64,000 nucleotides of DNA from VYDC01 sp963667515 (GCA_963667515.2 CAXXXY010000006.1:744001-808000); one strand, 5' to 3'; numbered from the stretch's first letter, positions 15,999 to 26,253 are shown. Made by a program: numbers and translations. Notes: generated by a model not told the origin, from the sequence alone.

Positions 15999-16914
15999 AC
16001 GCCGGGCCGCCGTCGAGCGGCCACTCGGCGCTGAAGACGTGCGCGACGGGGCCTTCGAGGGTGACCTCGCCCTCGCCGTCCCAGCCGACGGCGAGCGTGC
16101 CGCCGGGCAGCCGCACCTCCACCTCGTCGCCGACGCGGCCGTGCAGCCGCGCCGCGACCACGGCCGCGCAGGCGCCCGAGCCGCAGGCGAGCGTCTCGCC
16201 GACGCCGCGCTCCCACACCCGCATCTCGAGCGCACCGCGATCGAGCACGCGCACCACCTCCACGTTGGTGCGCTGCGTGAACAGCGGGTGGTGCTCCACC
16301 GCGGGGCCGACGCTCGCCAGCGGGTACTCCGCGGGCGGCGCGTCGAGGAAGGCGACGGCGTGCGGATTGCCCATCGAGACGAGGGTGACGGCGAGCTCCT
16401 GCGCCGCGCCGCCCGCCGGCGTCCCATTCTCCGGCGTGACCGCGAGCGGCAGATCGAGCACGGGCGCCGCCCGCTCGACGGCCGCGCCCAGCGCCGCCGG
16501 CTCGAAGGCGGGGCGGCCCATCGAGACGCGCACGCGCGCCACCCGGCCCGCGGCGTCGCGGGTCGCCTCGGCGGTGAGCACGCCGGGGATCGTCTCGACG
16601 CGCACGCGGCCGTCCGGCGCCACGACCAGCGCGCGGTCGAGCAGGTAGCGCACGAAGCAGCGGATGCCGTTGCCGCACATCTCGGCCTCGGAGCCGTCGG
16701 CGTTGAAGATGCGCATGCGCCGGTCGGCGACCGTCGAGGGCAGGACGAGCAGCAGCCCGTCCGCGCCGACGCCACGGTGGCGGTCGCAGATCGCGCGCGC
16801 GAGCGCGGGCCACAACGCCGCCTCGCTGGCGGGGCCGGACGCCGGCGGCTCGGCCACGACGAAGTCGTTGCCGGCGCCGTGCATCTTCCAGAAGGGCAGG
16901 CTCGCCCGCGCCAC
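15997..16914 (-). CDS. dapF: diaminopimelate epimerase
   Basis: 305 residues. It carries the two catalytic cysteine motifs, EMCGNGIRC and ACGSGACAA, and the KMHGAGNDF start motif. It interconverts LL- and meso-diaminopimelate, feeding peptidoglycan and lysine. It lies between miaA and dapL on the same strand, 31 nt from dapL. The ATG start is unambiguous. An AT-rich GATAGCAT box about 75 nt upstream may be a promoter. Confidence 0.96.
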   Translation of the reverse strand: MARASLPFWKMHGAGNDFVVAEPPASGPASEAALWPALARAICDRHRGVGADGLLLVLPSTVADRRMRIFNADGSEAEMCGNGIRCFVRYLLDRALVVAPDGRVRVETIPGVLTAEATRDAAGRVARVRVSMGRPAFEPAALGAAVERAAPVLDLPLAVTPENGTPAGGAAQELAVTLVSMGNPHAVAFLDAPPAEYPLASVGPAVEHHPLFTQRTNVEVVRVLDRGALEMRVWERGVGETLACGSGACAAVVAARLHGRVGDEVEVRLPGGTLAVGWDGEGEVTLEGPVAHVFSAEWPLDGGPA

Positions 16915-16993
16915 GCGCTCCCCGTCCCGCTTCGACCTCGAGCGCCCCGTCGAGCGCCGCTACCGAGCGCCGCTCTCGGGCACAGCAGCGATG

Positions 16994-18031
16994 CTATCGC
17001 ATCGCCGCGGGAGGGGCGCCGGCCGCGCCCCGCGCGATCAGCGCGGGCGCTCGCGCCCGCGCCTCCTCGATCAGCGCGCGCGTCACGGCCTCGCCGTCGG
17101 CCGCATCGACCCAGCGGATGCGCTCGTCGGCGGCGCGGAACCACGTCGCCTGCTGGCGGACCAGGCGGTGCGTCTCCGTCCGCGTGCGCGCGAGCGCCTG
17201 CTCGACGCTCCACTCGCCTGAGGCGACGCGCGCCGCCTCCGCGTAGCCGACCGAGGCGAGCGCCGGGAATGCACGACCGTGCTGTTCGATGAGGGCGCGC
17301 GTCTCTTCGACCAGCCCGGCGGCGTACATCGCGCTCGCGCGCTCGTCGGCGCGCGCGTGGAGCTCGGCGCGCGGCCGCCGCAGCCCGACCGCGCGCCACG
17401 CGAAGCCCGGCTCGCCGCGCTGAAGCGGCGGCACGGGCGCGCCCGTCGCCTCCACGATCTCGATCGCCCGCACGAGGCGGCGCGCGTTGCGATCGCCGAT
17501 GCGCTCGGCCGAGGCGGGATCGACGCGCGCGAGGCAAGCGACGAGCGCGCCCGATCCCTCGCGCGCCGCCAGTGCCTCCAGCTCCGCGCGCAGCGCCGGG
17601 TCCGGCGGCACCGCCGGCACGCGCCATCCCTCCAGCAGCGCCCACGCGTACTGCCCCGTGCCGGCGACGAGCAGCGGAAGCCGGCCGCGCGCCCGGCAGC
17701 CGGCGATGGCCGCGCGCGCCCCGGCCAGCCAGTCCGCGAGCGTCCACGGCGCGTCGGGCGGGGCGACGCCGACGAGGTGGTGCGGCACCGCCGCCAGCTC
17801 GGCCGCGGTGGGGGCGGCCGTGCCGATGCGCATTCCGCGCCGCAGCTGGCGCGAGTCGGCGGCGATGACCTCGATGGGCAGCTCGCGCGCCAGCGCGACG
17901 GCGGCCGCGGTCTTCCCCGAGGCCGTCGGCCCCAGCAGCGCGAGCAGCGGCGGCAGCGCCGGCTGTGGTGTCGGCGAGGAGGGCGACGAGGGCGAGGGCG
18001 AGGGCCCCGCGGGCGGCGGCGCGCTCGGCAC
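16994..18031 (-). CDS. miaA: tRNA dimethylallyltransferase
   Basis: 345 residues from GTG 18031, 5 nt after the tpiA stop. The P-loop GPTASGKT is followed by ADSRQLRRGMRIGTAAPT and LLVAGTGQYAWALLEG. MiaA prenylates A37 of tRNAs that read UNN codons. The N-terminal Ser/Pro-rich run (SPSPSSPSSPTPQ) before the P-loop is unusual. DSRQLRRG replaces the common DSMQVYRG. Close to hflX and dapF. Confidence 0.93.
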   Translation of the reverse strand: MPSAPPPAGPSPSPSSPSSPTPQPALPPLLALLGPTASGKTAAAVALARELPIEVIAADSRQLRRGMRIGTAAPTAAELAAVPHHLVGVAPPDAPWTLADWLAGARAAIAGCRARGRLPLLVAGTGQYAWALLEGWRVPAVPPDPALRAELEALAAREGSGALVACLARVDPASAERIGDRNARRLVRAIEIVEATGAPVPPLQRGEPGFAWRAVGLRRPRAELHARADERASAMYAAGLVEETRALIEQHGRAFPALASVGYAEAARVASGEWSVEQALARTRTETHRLVRQQATWFRAADERIRWVDAADGEAVTRALIEEARARAPALIARGAAGAPPAAMR

Positions 18032-18036
18032 GGCGC

Positions 18037-18822
18037 TCAGCCGGCGGCGGCGACGGCGCGGCAGATCGCGGCGAACTCGGCGGCGCGCAGCGAGGCGCCG
18101 CCCACCAGCGCGCCGTCCACCGAGGGCTGGCGCGACAGCTCCTCCACGTTCGCCGCGCTCACGGAGCCGCCGTACTGCACGCGGCAGCGCTCGGCGGCGC
18201 GCGCGTCGAAGCGCGCCTCGAGGATGCCGCGCACCGCCGCGCACGCCTCTTCGGCCTGCTCGGGCGTCGCCGTCTCGCCGGTGCCGATCGCCCACACCGG
18301 CTCGTAGGCGATCACGACGCGCTCGTCGAGGCGGGGCGCATCCTCGAAGGCCGCGCGGAGCTGCCGCTTCAGCACCGCCTCGGTCTCGCCGGCGCGCCGC
18401 TCGCGCCCGGTCTCGCCCACCGCCAGCAACGCGTGCAGCCCCGCGGCCAGCACGGCCGCCAGCCGGCTCGCCGTCTCCTCGTCGCGCTCGGCGAAGAGCT
18501 GGCGGCGCTCCGAGTGGCCGACGAGCACGTAGTCGGCCACGCCGGCGAGCTGGTGCGGGCTGACCTCGCCGGTGTAGGCACCCGCGCGCTCCCAGAAGGT
18601 GTGCTGCGCGCCCACCTGGAGCGTGCTCCCGGCCAGCAGGTCATGCGCGTCGGCGAGCCACGGCGCGGGCGGCAGGATCACCACCTCGACGCCGGCGAGC
18701 CCGTCGAGCTCGGCGCGCAGCTCAGCCAGCAGCGCGCGCGCCTCGTCGCGGGTGGTGTGCATCTTCCAGTTGCCGCCCACGATCGGCGTGCGCCGGTGAG
18801 GCGCGCGCCCGGCCGCCGTCAC
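18037..18822 (-). CDS. tpiA: triosephosphate isomerase
   Basis: 261 residues from GTG 18822, overlapping the region just after the apgM stop. It shows GGNWKMH (catalytic Lys), VGHSERR (His), AYEPVWAIGTG (Glu) and the YGGSVSAAN phosphate loop. It is a cytosolic glycolytic enzyme in the pgk-apgM-tpiA cluster. All catalytic residues are present. Confidence 0.97.
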   Translation of the reverse strand: MTAAGRAPHRRTPIVGGNWKMHTTRDEARALLAELRAELDGLAGVEVVILPPAPWLADAHDLLAGSTLQVGAQHTFWERAGAYTGEVSPHQLAGVADYVLVGHSERRQLFAERDEETASRLAAVLAAGLHALLAVGETGRERRAGETEAVLKRQLRAAFEDAPRLDERVVIAYEPVWAIGTGETATPEQAEEACAAVRGILEARFDARAAERCRVQYGGSVSAANVEELSRQPSVDGALVGGASLRAAEFAAICRAVAAAG

Positions 18823-18826
18823 CGCC

Positions 18827-20056
18827 TCACGCCCCGTACTTGGCGAGGCGGCCGGCGTGCGCGAAGGCCAGCGGCAGCACCTCGCGAGCGGGGAACGTGC
18901 CCAGGCCGCCGCGCGCGCACTCGCGCTCGCCGAAGAGGTGGGTCTCGTCCGTGCGCACGTGGTCGCCCGCGATCAGCAGCGGCACGGAGTGCCAGGAGTG
19001 CGCCGCCATCGTGGCCGGCGTCGAGTGGTCGCCCGTCACGACGAGCACGTTCGGCTTTAGGTCGAGGATGCCGGGCAGCGCGTCGTCGAAGTCGCGGATG
19101 GCGTGCGACTTGCGCACGAAGTCGCCGTCCTCGCCCGCGGAGTCCGAGTGCTTCCAGTGCACGAAGAAGAAGTCGTAGTCGTTCCAGTGGCGGCGCAGCG
19201 CCTCGATCTGCGTCTCGATCGAGTCGCCGGCGTCGAGCACGTCCATCCCTACCAGCCGCGCCAGCCCGCGATACATCGGGTAGACCGCGACCACCGCGGC
19301 GCGCAGCCGCCACAGCTCCGGGAGCTGCGGCAGCTCCGGGCGCATCGCCCAGCCACGCAGCGTGAGCGCGTTCGCCTGCGTGCGGCCGTCCAGGCGCTGC
19401 CGCGCCTCCGCGACGAAGCGGTTGACGAGCGACGCCGTGCGCACGGCGGCCTCGGCGTCGGCGGTGGCGTCCTGCCCCGCGAGCGCGGCCGGCTCGGCGA
19501 GCAGCGGCGCCACCCCCTCGCGCTGCGGGTCGGTCTCGGTGATGGCGGCGGAGAGGCCCTCGCCGCGCAGCACCAGCGCGAAGCGGTGCTCGCGCACGGG
19601 CCGCACGATCAGCTCGACCCCGGGGAGCTCGATAGTGGCGAGCTGCTCGGCGATCTCGGCCGTCACCTCCGTGGCGACGCGGCCGGCGCGGCGATCGACG
19701 ATGCGCCCCTCGCCGTCGACGGTGCAGAGATTGCCGCGCGCCGCCAGGTCGTTCGGCCCGAGCTCGAAGTCGATGCCCGTCGCCTCCAACGCGCCACGCC
19801 CGACCTCGAAGCGCAGGGGGTCGAGGCCGAACAGCGCGAGGTGGCCGGGCGCCGAGCCCGGCGTGATGCCGATGCCCACGGGGATGGTCTGCCCCGTCGC
19901 GCCGCGCTCGGCGAGCTCGTCCAGGTGGCGGGTGTCGGCGTCCTCCAGCTCGGTGCGCCCGCGCGGCCCGGGCAGCCCGCCGAGGCCGTCCAGCACGCAC
20001 AGCACGACCTTCGTCTCGGCGGGGATCGCGAGGCGGCGGATCAGATCAGGCTCCAT
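18827..20056 (-). CDS. apgM: 2,3-bisphosphoglycerate-independent phosphoglycerate mutase, archaeal type
   Basis: 409 residues of the alkaline phosphatase superfamily, shorter than GpmI. Metal and substrate motifs: LDGLGG near the N-terminus, GSAPGHLALFG, HWKHSDSAGEDGD, VTGDHSTPATM and AHSWHSVPLLIAG. It converts 3- to 2-phosphoglycerate. ATG 20056 is preceded at 6 nt by TGATAGCAT, an extended -10-like box. Confidence 0.95.
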   Translation of the reverse strand: MEPDLIRRLAIPAETKVVLCVLDGLGGLPGPRGRTELEDADTRHLDELAERGATGQTIPVGIGITPGSAPGHLALFGLDPLRFEVGRGALEATGIDFELGPNDLAARGNLCTVDGEGRIVDRRAGRVATEVTAEIAEQLATIELPGVELIVRPVREHRFALVLRGEGLSAAITETDPQREGVAPLLAEPAALAGQDATADAEAAVRTASLVNRFVAEARQRLDGRTQANALTLRGWAMRPELPQLPELWRLRAAVVAVYPMYRGLARLVGMDVLDAGDSIETQIEALRRHWNDYDFFFVHWKHSDSAGEDGDFVRKSHAIRDFDDALPGILDLKPNVLVVTGDHSTPATMAAHSWHSVPLLIAGDHVRTDETHLFGERECARGGLGTFPAREVLPLAFAHAGRLAKYGA

Positions 20057-20062
20057 GCCGCG

Positions 20063-20070
20063 ATGCTATC
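20063..20070 (-). promoter_or_regulatory. -10 box immediately upstream of apgM
   Basis: On the minus strand TGATAGCAT; TAGCAT ends 6 nt before the apgM ATG, suggesting an internal leaderless promoter in the glycolytic cluster. Confidence 0.35.
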
Positions 20071-20111
20071 AGGGCGCGGAGCTACGCCGGCGGGCGCCCG
20101 CCGCCCCGCCG

Positions 20112-21299
20112 CTACGACTCGGCGTCCAGCAGCGCGTCGACGCCCGGCAGCGCCTGCCCCTGCAGCAGCATCAGCGAGGCGCCGCCGCCGGTGGAGACGT
20201 GGGTGATGCGATCGGCGACGCCGGCGCGGTGCACGGCGGCCGCCGTCTCGCCGCCGCCGACCACCGTGATGCCGTCCAGATCGGCGAGGATGAGCGCCAT
20301 CGCCAGCGAGCCCTCGGCGAAGCGCTCCTGCTCGAAGAGGCCGAGCGGGCCGTTCCAGATCGCGGTGCGCATGCCGGTCATCGCTGCGCGGAAGGAGCGG
20401 ATCGTCGCGAGCCCGACATCGAGGATGCGCCAGCCCGCAGGGACGCGATCCACCGACAGCGTGCGCACCGATCCGCCCTCGGGCGCGCCGAAGGCGGCGA
20501 CCACGTCCGTGGGCAGCACCATGCGCACGTCGTGGCGGGCGGCGTGCGCCACACAGCGCGCGGCCGCGTCCAGCCGCTCGTCCTCGACCAGCGAGTCGGC
20601 GACGTCCGTGCCGAGCGCCTTGAGGAAGGTGTTCGCCATGGCGCCACCGACGCAGACCACGTCCGCGCGCTCGATCAGGTGCTCGAGGATGAGCACCTTG
20701 TCTGCGATCTTCGAGCCGCCCAGCACGAGGCCCAGCGGCCGCTGCGGATCGCGCGTCACCTCCTCGAGCACGTCGACCTCGCGCTCCAGCAGCAGCCCGG
20801 CTACGGCCGGCAGGTGCCGCGCCACCCCCACCATCGAGGCATGCGCGCGGTGCGCCGTGCCGAAGGCGTCGTTTACGAAAACGTCGCCGAGCCGCGCCAG
20901 CTCCGCCGCGAAGCCCGGGTCGTTCGCCGCCTCCTCAGGGTGGAAGCGCAGGTTCTCCAGCATCAGGACCTCGCCGGGCTGGAGCGCGGCGGCCGCGGCC
21001 TCGACGTCGGCGCCGATGCAGTCGTCGACGGCGCGCACGGGGATGTCGAGCAGCCGCTCCAGGTGCTGTGCGACGGGCGCGTTGCTGAGATCGGAGACCG
21101 TCTCGCCGCGCGGCCGGCCGCGATGCGAGCAGATGACGATGCGCGCCCCGGCCTCGCGCAGCGCTCGCAGCGTGGGCAGCGACTCCTGCAGGCGCAGATC
21201 GTTGAAGACGACGCCGTCCTCCACCTGCACGTTGTAGTCGACGCGCAGCAGCACGCGCTTCCCGGCGAGGTCGATGTCGCGGATGGTCTTCTTGCGCAT
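20112..21299 (-). CDS. pgk: phosphoglycerate kinase
   Basis: 395 residues. It has RVLLRVDYNVQ at the N-terminus, a CSHRGRP motif, HRAHASMVG, LGGSKIADKV (nucleotide site) and the C-terminal VVGGGETAAAV and STGGGASL loops. It makes ATP and 3-phosphoglycerate. First gene of the minus-strand pgk-apgM-tpiA-miaA group. Confidence 0.97.
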   Translation of the reverse strand: MRKKTIRDIDLAGKRVLLRVDYNVQVEDGVVFNDLRLQESLPTLRALREAGARIVICSHRGRPRGETVSDLSNAPVAQHLERLLDIPVRAVDDCIGADVEAAAAALQPGEVLMLENLRFHPEEAANDPGFAAELARLGDVFVNDAFGTAHRAHASMVGVARHLPAVAGLLLEREVDVLEEVTRDPQRPLGLVLGGSKIADKVLILEHLIERADVVCVGGAMANTFLKALGTDVADSLVEDERLDAAARCVAHAARHDVRMVLPTDVVAAFGAPEGGSVRTLSVDRVPAGWRILDVGLATIRSFRAAMTGMRTAIWNGPLGLFEQERFAEGSLAMALILADLDGITVVGGGETAAAVHRAGVADRITHVSTGGGASLMLLQGQALPGVDALLDAES

Positions 21300-21413
21300 C
21301 GCAAGCGCTCCCGTCGTCGCGCCGCAGTCATGGCCGCGCGCCGCCTCGTGATCCTCGGGGGAGCGCGGCGCGGCTGCAACGGCGGATCGGCCCGCCGCCC
21401 GCGAGCCCCCGGC

Positions 21414-22511
21414 TCAGCTCTCGCGGCCGGTGACCGACTCCGCGAAGGCGCGGCAGAGCACGAGCGCCTCCGCGTCGAGGCCCGATGACGCGCCCAGCGA
21501 GGCGCCCACCGAGGCGATCGCGTCGAGCGCGGCGGCGCTCTCCTCTGCGGCGAGGCGCTGCGCGGCCTCGCGGCCGCCCGCGCGCTCCACCAGCGCGGCG
21601 AGGTGCGTCGCCTCTGCGTCGGCGGCGGCGCGCTCGGCGGGGGGCGGCGCCGCGTAGGCGCGCGCAAGCTCGCGGGCGGCGTCCGCGTCGCGCTCGGCGC
21701 CCGACTCCAGCGCCCACACCACGGGGTAGCTCTTCTTGCGCATGCGCAGGTCGTCGCCCGCCGGCTTCCCCGTCACCCGCGGATCGCCCCACGCGCCCAG
21801 CACGTCGTCGACCGCTTGGAACGCGATGCCGAGGTGCGCGCCCAGCTCGCGGAAGGCGGCGACGACGCGGCCCTCGGCCCCGCCCAGCAGCGCACCCATC
21901 GCGAACGGCGCCGCGAACATCGCGGCCGTCTTGCCCGCGGCCATCGCGAGGTAGTCGCCCGTGCCCACGTCCGCGCGCTGCTCGAACGAGATGTCGAGGT
22001 ACTGGCCCTCGACCAGCCGCAGGCAGCCCTCGTCCAGCTCGCGCATCGCCTCCAGCACGCGCCGCTCGGCGTGGCCGCTCTCCGCGAGCCGGTGCATCGC
22101 GAGCCGGGCGAGCGTGTGCATGCCGTCGCCGGTGTTGATCGCCTGCGCGGGCCCCGCGAGCGTCCACAGCGCGGGGCGCTCCCGGCGCAGGCGGCTCTCG
22201 TCCTCGACGTCGTCGTGGAGCAGCGAGAAGGCGTGCACCAGCTCGACGGCGGCGGCCGCGGGCGCGGCGGGCGCGGCCTCGCCACCGACCAGCTCGGCCG
22301 CCAGCAGCAGCGCCGCGGGGCGCAGCAGCTTGCCCGAGGAGCCGTCCAGCGCGAGCCCATCGGCGTCCTGCCAGCCGAGGTGGTAGCGCATCCAGCCGAA
22401 GAGCTCGACGGGCGCCGTGCCCACGACCTCGCGCATCTCCGCCTCCACCAGCGGGCGGTAGCGCTCCATCCTCGCCTCCAGCGCCGCGCGCGGCTCGGCG
22501 GGCGCGCTCAC
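21414..22511 (-). CDS. polyprenyl (geranylgeranyl-type) diphosphate synthase
   Basis: 365 residues using GTG 22511, which overlaps the stop of the acylase (GTGA). The first Asp-rich motif is HDDVEDESRLRR and the second is QAVDDVLGAWGD. FEQR, GKTAAMF and KKSYPVVWA follow. It condenses isopentenyl diphosphate into C15-C20 or longer prenyl chains for carotenoids, quinones or membrane lipids. Chain length cannot be read with certainty. Confidence 0.9.
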   Translation of the reverse strand: MSAPAEPRAALEARMERYRPLVEAEMREVVGTAPVELFGWMRYHLGWQDADGLALDGSSGKLLRPAALLLAAELVGGEAAPAAPAAAAVELVHAFSLLHDDVEDESRLRRERPALWTLAGPAQAINTGDGMHTLARLAMHRLAESGHAERRVLEAMRELDEGCLRLVEGQYLDISFEQRADVGTGDYLAMAAGKTAAMFAAPFAMGALLGGAEGRVVAAFRELGAHLGIAFQAVDDVLGAWGDPRVTGKPAGDDLRMRKKSYPVVWALESGAERDADAARELARAYAAPPPAERAAADAEATHLAALVERAGGREAAQRLAAEESAAALDAIASVGASLGASSGLDAEALVLCRAFAESVTGRES

Positions 22512-25086
22512 GCCACCTCCTCCGCCGCGCCCCGGCCCGCGCCCGGCAGCGTCGGCGGCGCGGGCGCGGGCGTCGGGACGAGCGCCAGCCGCGACTCCAG
22601 CGCGGCCTCGACGGCGGGGCGCGAGAACAGCAGTGGCCGGTAGCGGCCCGCCAGCATCTCGCGGGCGCAGTCGTCGTAGCGCGGGTGGCCGGGGATGCCC
22701 GAGGCGCCCGTCGGCAGCTGCGCCTGCGAGCGGTCCGGGTCGCCGAGGTCGACGATCTGCCGGTAGACCGGCACCATCGCCGCCGCCTCGGGACCGCGCG
22801 CGGGGTTGTAGCCGGCCTGCCACACCGTGTTGACGTCGCCGCCGACGGCGAACGGCCCTCGCGACCAGTGCGCGCCGAGCACGGGCACCGCAGCGAGCGG
22901 GTGCGGCAGCCGCAGCCGGTGGATCGCGCCCCAGCTCCAGCTCGCGGGCTCGCCACCGAGCTTCACGCGCAGCCCGCCGATCGCGCGCCACGCCGCCGCG
23001 CGCAGCAGCCGGTCGCGGTCGGCGGCGCCTTCGAACGCGGGCGGCGACGGCGCGTCCAGCAGCTCGATCAGCCAGCCCTGCAGCCGGTAGTGGAAGCTGG
23101 AGTGCGGCTGCCCGTCGTAGTAGCCGCGACCCAGCACGACGCTCGCGGCGGGCCCCGCGAGTCGCGTGGCCACGGCGTCGGCCAGCTCCAGGAAGGCCGC
23201 CTCCACGATGGCGGCGGCAGGGCTCGCCGCGTCGAGGCGACCGTCCCACTCCTCCAGCAGCGCAACCACCTCGGCATCGAGGCGCGGCACGCCCGCCGCC
23301 GCGCCCGCGGTGGCGTCGCCGCCCGCGGCGCAGGCGGCGAGCAGCCGATCGCGCAGCCGCGCCATCGGCTCCGAGCGCAGATCGAGCTGGATCGCGGCGA
23401 GCGAGGCGGCGTCGTGGCGCTCGCGGGTGGCGAGCAGCTCAGCGATGCGCTCGGCGCGCCACGGCTCCGCCCACTCCTCGCCCAGCTCCAGTGGGCCGCC
23501 CGGCGCCTCGTTGGCAGAGAGCACGACGCCCGACGGAGGATCGAGCAGGCGCGGCAGCTCGGCGGCCGCGCGCGACGGCGGCGGCCCCGGCGAGCGAGCG
23601 CCGGCGCGCGGCAGCAGCCCCTCGCCGTGCTCGCGGCGGGGCACGCGACCGGCGAGCCGATAGCCGATCCGCCCCTCGGCGTGCGCGTAGACGACGTTGA
23701 AGGTCGAGCCCGGCCAGCGGTCGAGCGCCGCCTCGAACGCCTCCACGCTGCGCGCGCGACCCAGCGCGAGGAACGGGCCGGCGACGTCGCCGGGCTGGAG
23801 CGGCGTGGCGTGCAGCGCGATCGCGCGCTCCTCGCCGGGGAGCGCCGGGCCGACGACGGGGCCGTGCCGCGTCTCCAGCACCCGCTCCTCGACGGCCGCG
23901 GCGCCGCGCACCGCGATCGTCTCCAGTCGCCAGCGGCCGCGCTCCCAGCCGGCGGGCGTGCGGTAGCGGCCGGGGTCGGCGGGGTCCAGCTCCTCGACGT
24001 AGCAGTCGGCGACGTCGGCGAGGCCCGCGGTCAGCCCCCACGCCAGCGCGCCGTTGTGCCCCATCACCACGCCCGGCAGCCCCGGCACGTCGGCGCCCGC
24101 CACCGTGAGCGCGCCCCCGCGAGATGCACGAGGTGGAAGAGCCCCGGCAGCCGCGGCGTCAGATGCGGGTCGGCGGCCAGCAGCGGCGCGCCGGTTGCGC
24201 TGCGCGCGGGCGCCACGGCGAAGGCGTTGGAGGCGCCGCTGCCGGCGGGCAGCCCGCCCACCACGCCGGCCTCCTGCGCGGCGCGGTGCGCGGTCAGCAG
24301 CCGCTCCAGGGCGCCGGGCGCGTCCTCGCCGGTGGCCGTGCGCCCGGCGCCGGCGGCGGCCGGGCGCGAGCCCGGCTCGGCGGCGGCGGCGCGCTCCGGG
24401 CCCAGCAGCCGCAGCAGCTCCTCGCGCAGCAGCTCCGTGTCCCAGTTCGTCGCGAAGGTGAAGAGCAGCAGCCGCCCCACCAGCGTCGAGTGCCAGGCGC
24501 GCCACGGCTCGGGGCGGAAGCCGAGCAGCGCGAACTCGGGCGGCAGCGCCCGCAACGTCGCGAGGCCTGCGTTGACGCCGCGCGCGTACGCCTCGAGGCC
24601 CGCGCGGTCCTCGGGCGCCGCGTCGTCCACGTCGCGCTGCGCCAGCGCCGCGAGGCCGAGGCGGCGCTGGAAGCGGTCGGCGGGCAGCGCGCGCGCGCCC
24701 AGCACCTCGGCCAGGCGCCCGGCCGCCAGCCGCCGCAGCGCCTCCATCTGGAAGAGCCGGTCCTGCGCGTGTACGAGCCCCTGCCCGAAGAGCGCGTCCT
24801 GCTCCGAGGCGGCGAAGACGTGCGGTACGCCGTGCCGGTCGCGCAGCACCTCCAGGGGGGCGCCGCAGCCGTCGACGGTGAGCCGGCCGGAGGCGACGGG
24901 GTGCGCACGGCCGCTCCGCTCGCGCGCGTTGGCGCGCGCGGCCCCCGCCGCGAGGCGCGCGCCGACGCGCACCCCGTCCAGCGCGCCCGCCAGCGCGCCG
25001 GGGAGCGACCTAGAGAGCGACGCGACGAGGCTCGCGCCCGCCGCCTCGCCGGGCGTGCGCCCGCGCGCCTCCGTCGGCTCCGACAT
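22508..25086 (-). pseudogene. penicillin acylase family protein, single-base frameshift
   Basis: Two overlapping frames together make one Ntn hydrolase of about 860 residues. The N-terminal part (25086 to about 24118) holds RDRHGVPHVFA and the nucleophile Ser in GSGASNAFAVAP. The C-terminal part resumes at GGALTVAGADVPGLPGVVMG and runs to 22508 with HNGALAWGLT, SANEAPGG and GPFAVGGDVNT. The join needs one extra base at the C5 run 24114-24118. The family cleaves amide bonds of acyl-homoserine lactones or beta-lactams and is usually exported. This may be a real mutation or a sequencing error; otherwise intact. Confidence 0.85.
24114..24118. other. C5 run at the acylase frameshift point
   Basis: The minus strand reads CTCGCGGGGGCGCGC. 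One more G would restore HLAGGALTVAG and join the two halves of the acylase. Confidence 0.7.
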
Positions 25087-25198
25087 CCGCCGCCCCCCGC
25101 CACCCCGCGCCCGTCGCCGCTACAGCCGCATGCGGCGCGGCTACGTCGCGCGCCGAGGATAACCGGTCGCGAGCCTCGCGGCCCGCGCCGGGGCGCTG

Positions 25199-25792
25199 CT
25201 AGCCGATGCCGAGCTGCTTCGCGGTGATCGGGCCCGCGCGCAGCAGCAGCGGCGGATCGCGCGTGAGGTCGACCACGGTGGAGGGCGCGAGCCCCTCGCG
25301 CTCGCCGCCGTCGAGCACGAGCAGCGCGTCGCCGAAGTGGCGCGCCACCTCCTCGGCGCTGGTCGCGGGCGGCTCGCCGCTGCGGTTCGCCGAGGTCGCG
25401 GCGAGCACGCCGCCGGCCGCGCGGATCACCGCGCACGCCAGCGGGTCGGCGGGCTGCCGCACGCCCACCGTTCCCTCGGCCGTCACCACGGCGAGCGCCG
25501 CGCCGGGCCGCGCGCGCACCACCGCGGTGAGCGGCCCCGGCCACAGCGCGCGCACGCGATCGAGCGTGGCGGGCGCTGCGAGCAGCGGCAGCAGCGCCTC
25601 CACGGGGTCGACGAGCAGCTGGAAGGGCTGCCCCTCGGCGCGGCCCTTCAGCGCGGCCATGCGCTCGACCGCGGCCGCGTCGTCGGCACGCGCCGCGAGG
25701 CCGTAGACCGTCTCCGTGGGGATCGCGACCACCTCGCCGCGGGCGATCGCCGCGGCCAGATCCTCGACGCGCTCCGGCTCGACGATCGGCAC
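25199..25792 (-). CDS. tsaC: threonylcarbamoyl-AMP synthase (Sua5/YrdC/YwlC)
   Basis: 197 residues from GTG 25792; the open frame extends upstream but loses family likeness. Motifs: PTETVYGLAARA, KGRAEGQPFQLLV, SANRSGEPPATS. It makes threonylcarbamoyl-AMP for the t6A37 modification of ANN-decoding tRNAs. Length matches YrdC rather than the longer Sua5. Confidence 0.93.
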   Translation of the reverse strand: MPIVEPERVEDLAAAIARGEVVAIPTETVYGLAARADDAAAVERMAALKGRAEGQPFQLLVDPVEALLPLLAAPATLDRVRALWPGPLTAVVRARPGAALAVVTAEGTVGVRQPADPLACAVIRAAGGVLAATSANRSGEPPATSAEEVARHFGDALLVLDGGEREGLAPSTVVDLTRDPPLLLRAGPITAKQLGIG

Positions 25793-25848
25793 GCGCAGCC
25801 TCCTCGGTCGATGCGCCGCGCCCCGACGGGCGCAGCGGCGGCAGCGTG

Positions 25849-26253
25849 TCAGCGCGACCCGGCCGCCGCCTCGCGGAGCGTCGCGCGCGCGCCGTCCCAG
25901 TCCGGCGCGACGCGGATCTGCGGGAGCCGGTGGAAGATATGCTCGGGGCTCCCCACGACGACGACCAGCTTCTCGAGAGCGACGGCGACGCCCAGCTCCA
26001 CGTGACGCCCGCCCCTGCCCCCGCCCGACTCCTCGGCGAAGGCGACGAGCGCGTCCGCACGGCGGATGTCGTCGATGTCGGTCTCGGCGAGCTCGCGCCA
26101 GTGCGCGTCCGTCAGCTCCGCGCGCGGCGCGGGCGGATCGACCATCAGCCAGCGCGAGGTGACCTCGATCCCGTCGCCGTGCAGCCGCGCGCGGTAGGCG
26201 TTCAGCTCGTCGCGCCTGCCGTACCTCGCAGCGAGATAGACTCGGTAGGGCAT
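25849..26253 (-). CDS. nucleoside 2-deoxyribosyltransferase-like protein
   Basis: 134 residues starting MPYRVYLAARYGRRDELNAY. The core shows the family pattern: YLAARYGRRDEL, then DIDDIRRADALVAFAEE with the acidic nucleophile region, and GGRHVELGVAVAL. It may handle nucleosides or a related small nucleotide; many members are uncharacterised. It lies 56 nt upstream of tsaC on the same strand and divergent from guaA. Confidence 0.75.
   Translation of the reverse strand: MPYRVYLAARYGRRDELNAYRARLHGDGIEVTSRWLMVDPPAPRAELTDAHWRELAETDIDDIRRADALVAFAEESGGGRGGRHVELGVAVALEKLVVVVGSPEHIFHRLPQIRVAPDWDGARATLREAAAGSR

Noticed and set aside
22512..23249. Longer polyprenyl synthetase starting at 23249
   Set aside because: The added residues are a shadow of the acylase gene; GTG 22511 gives the normal length.
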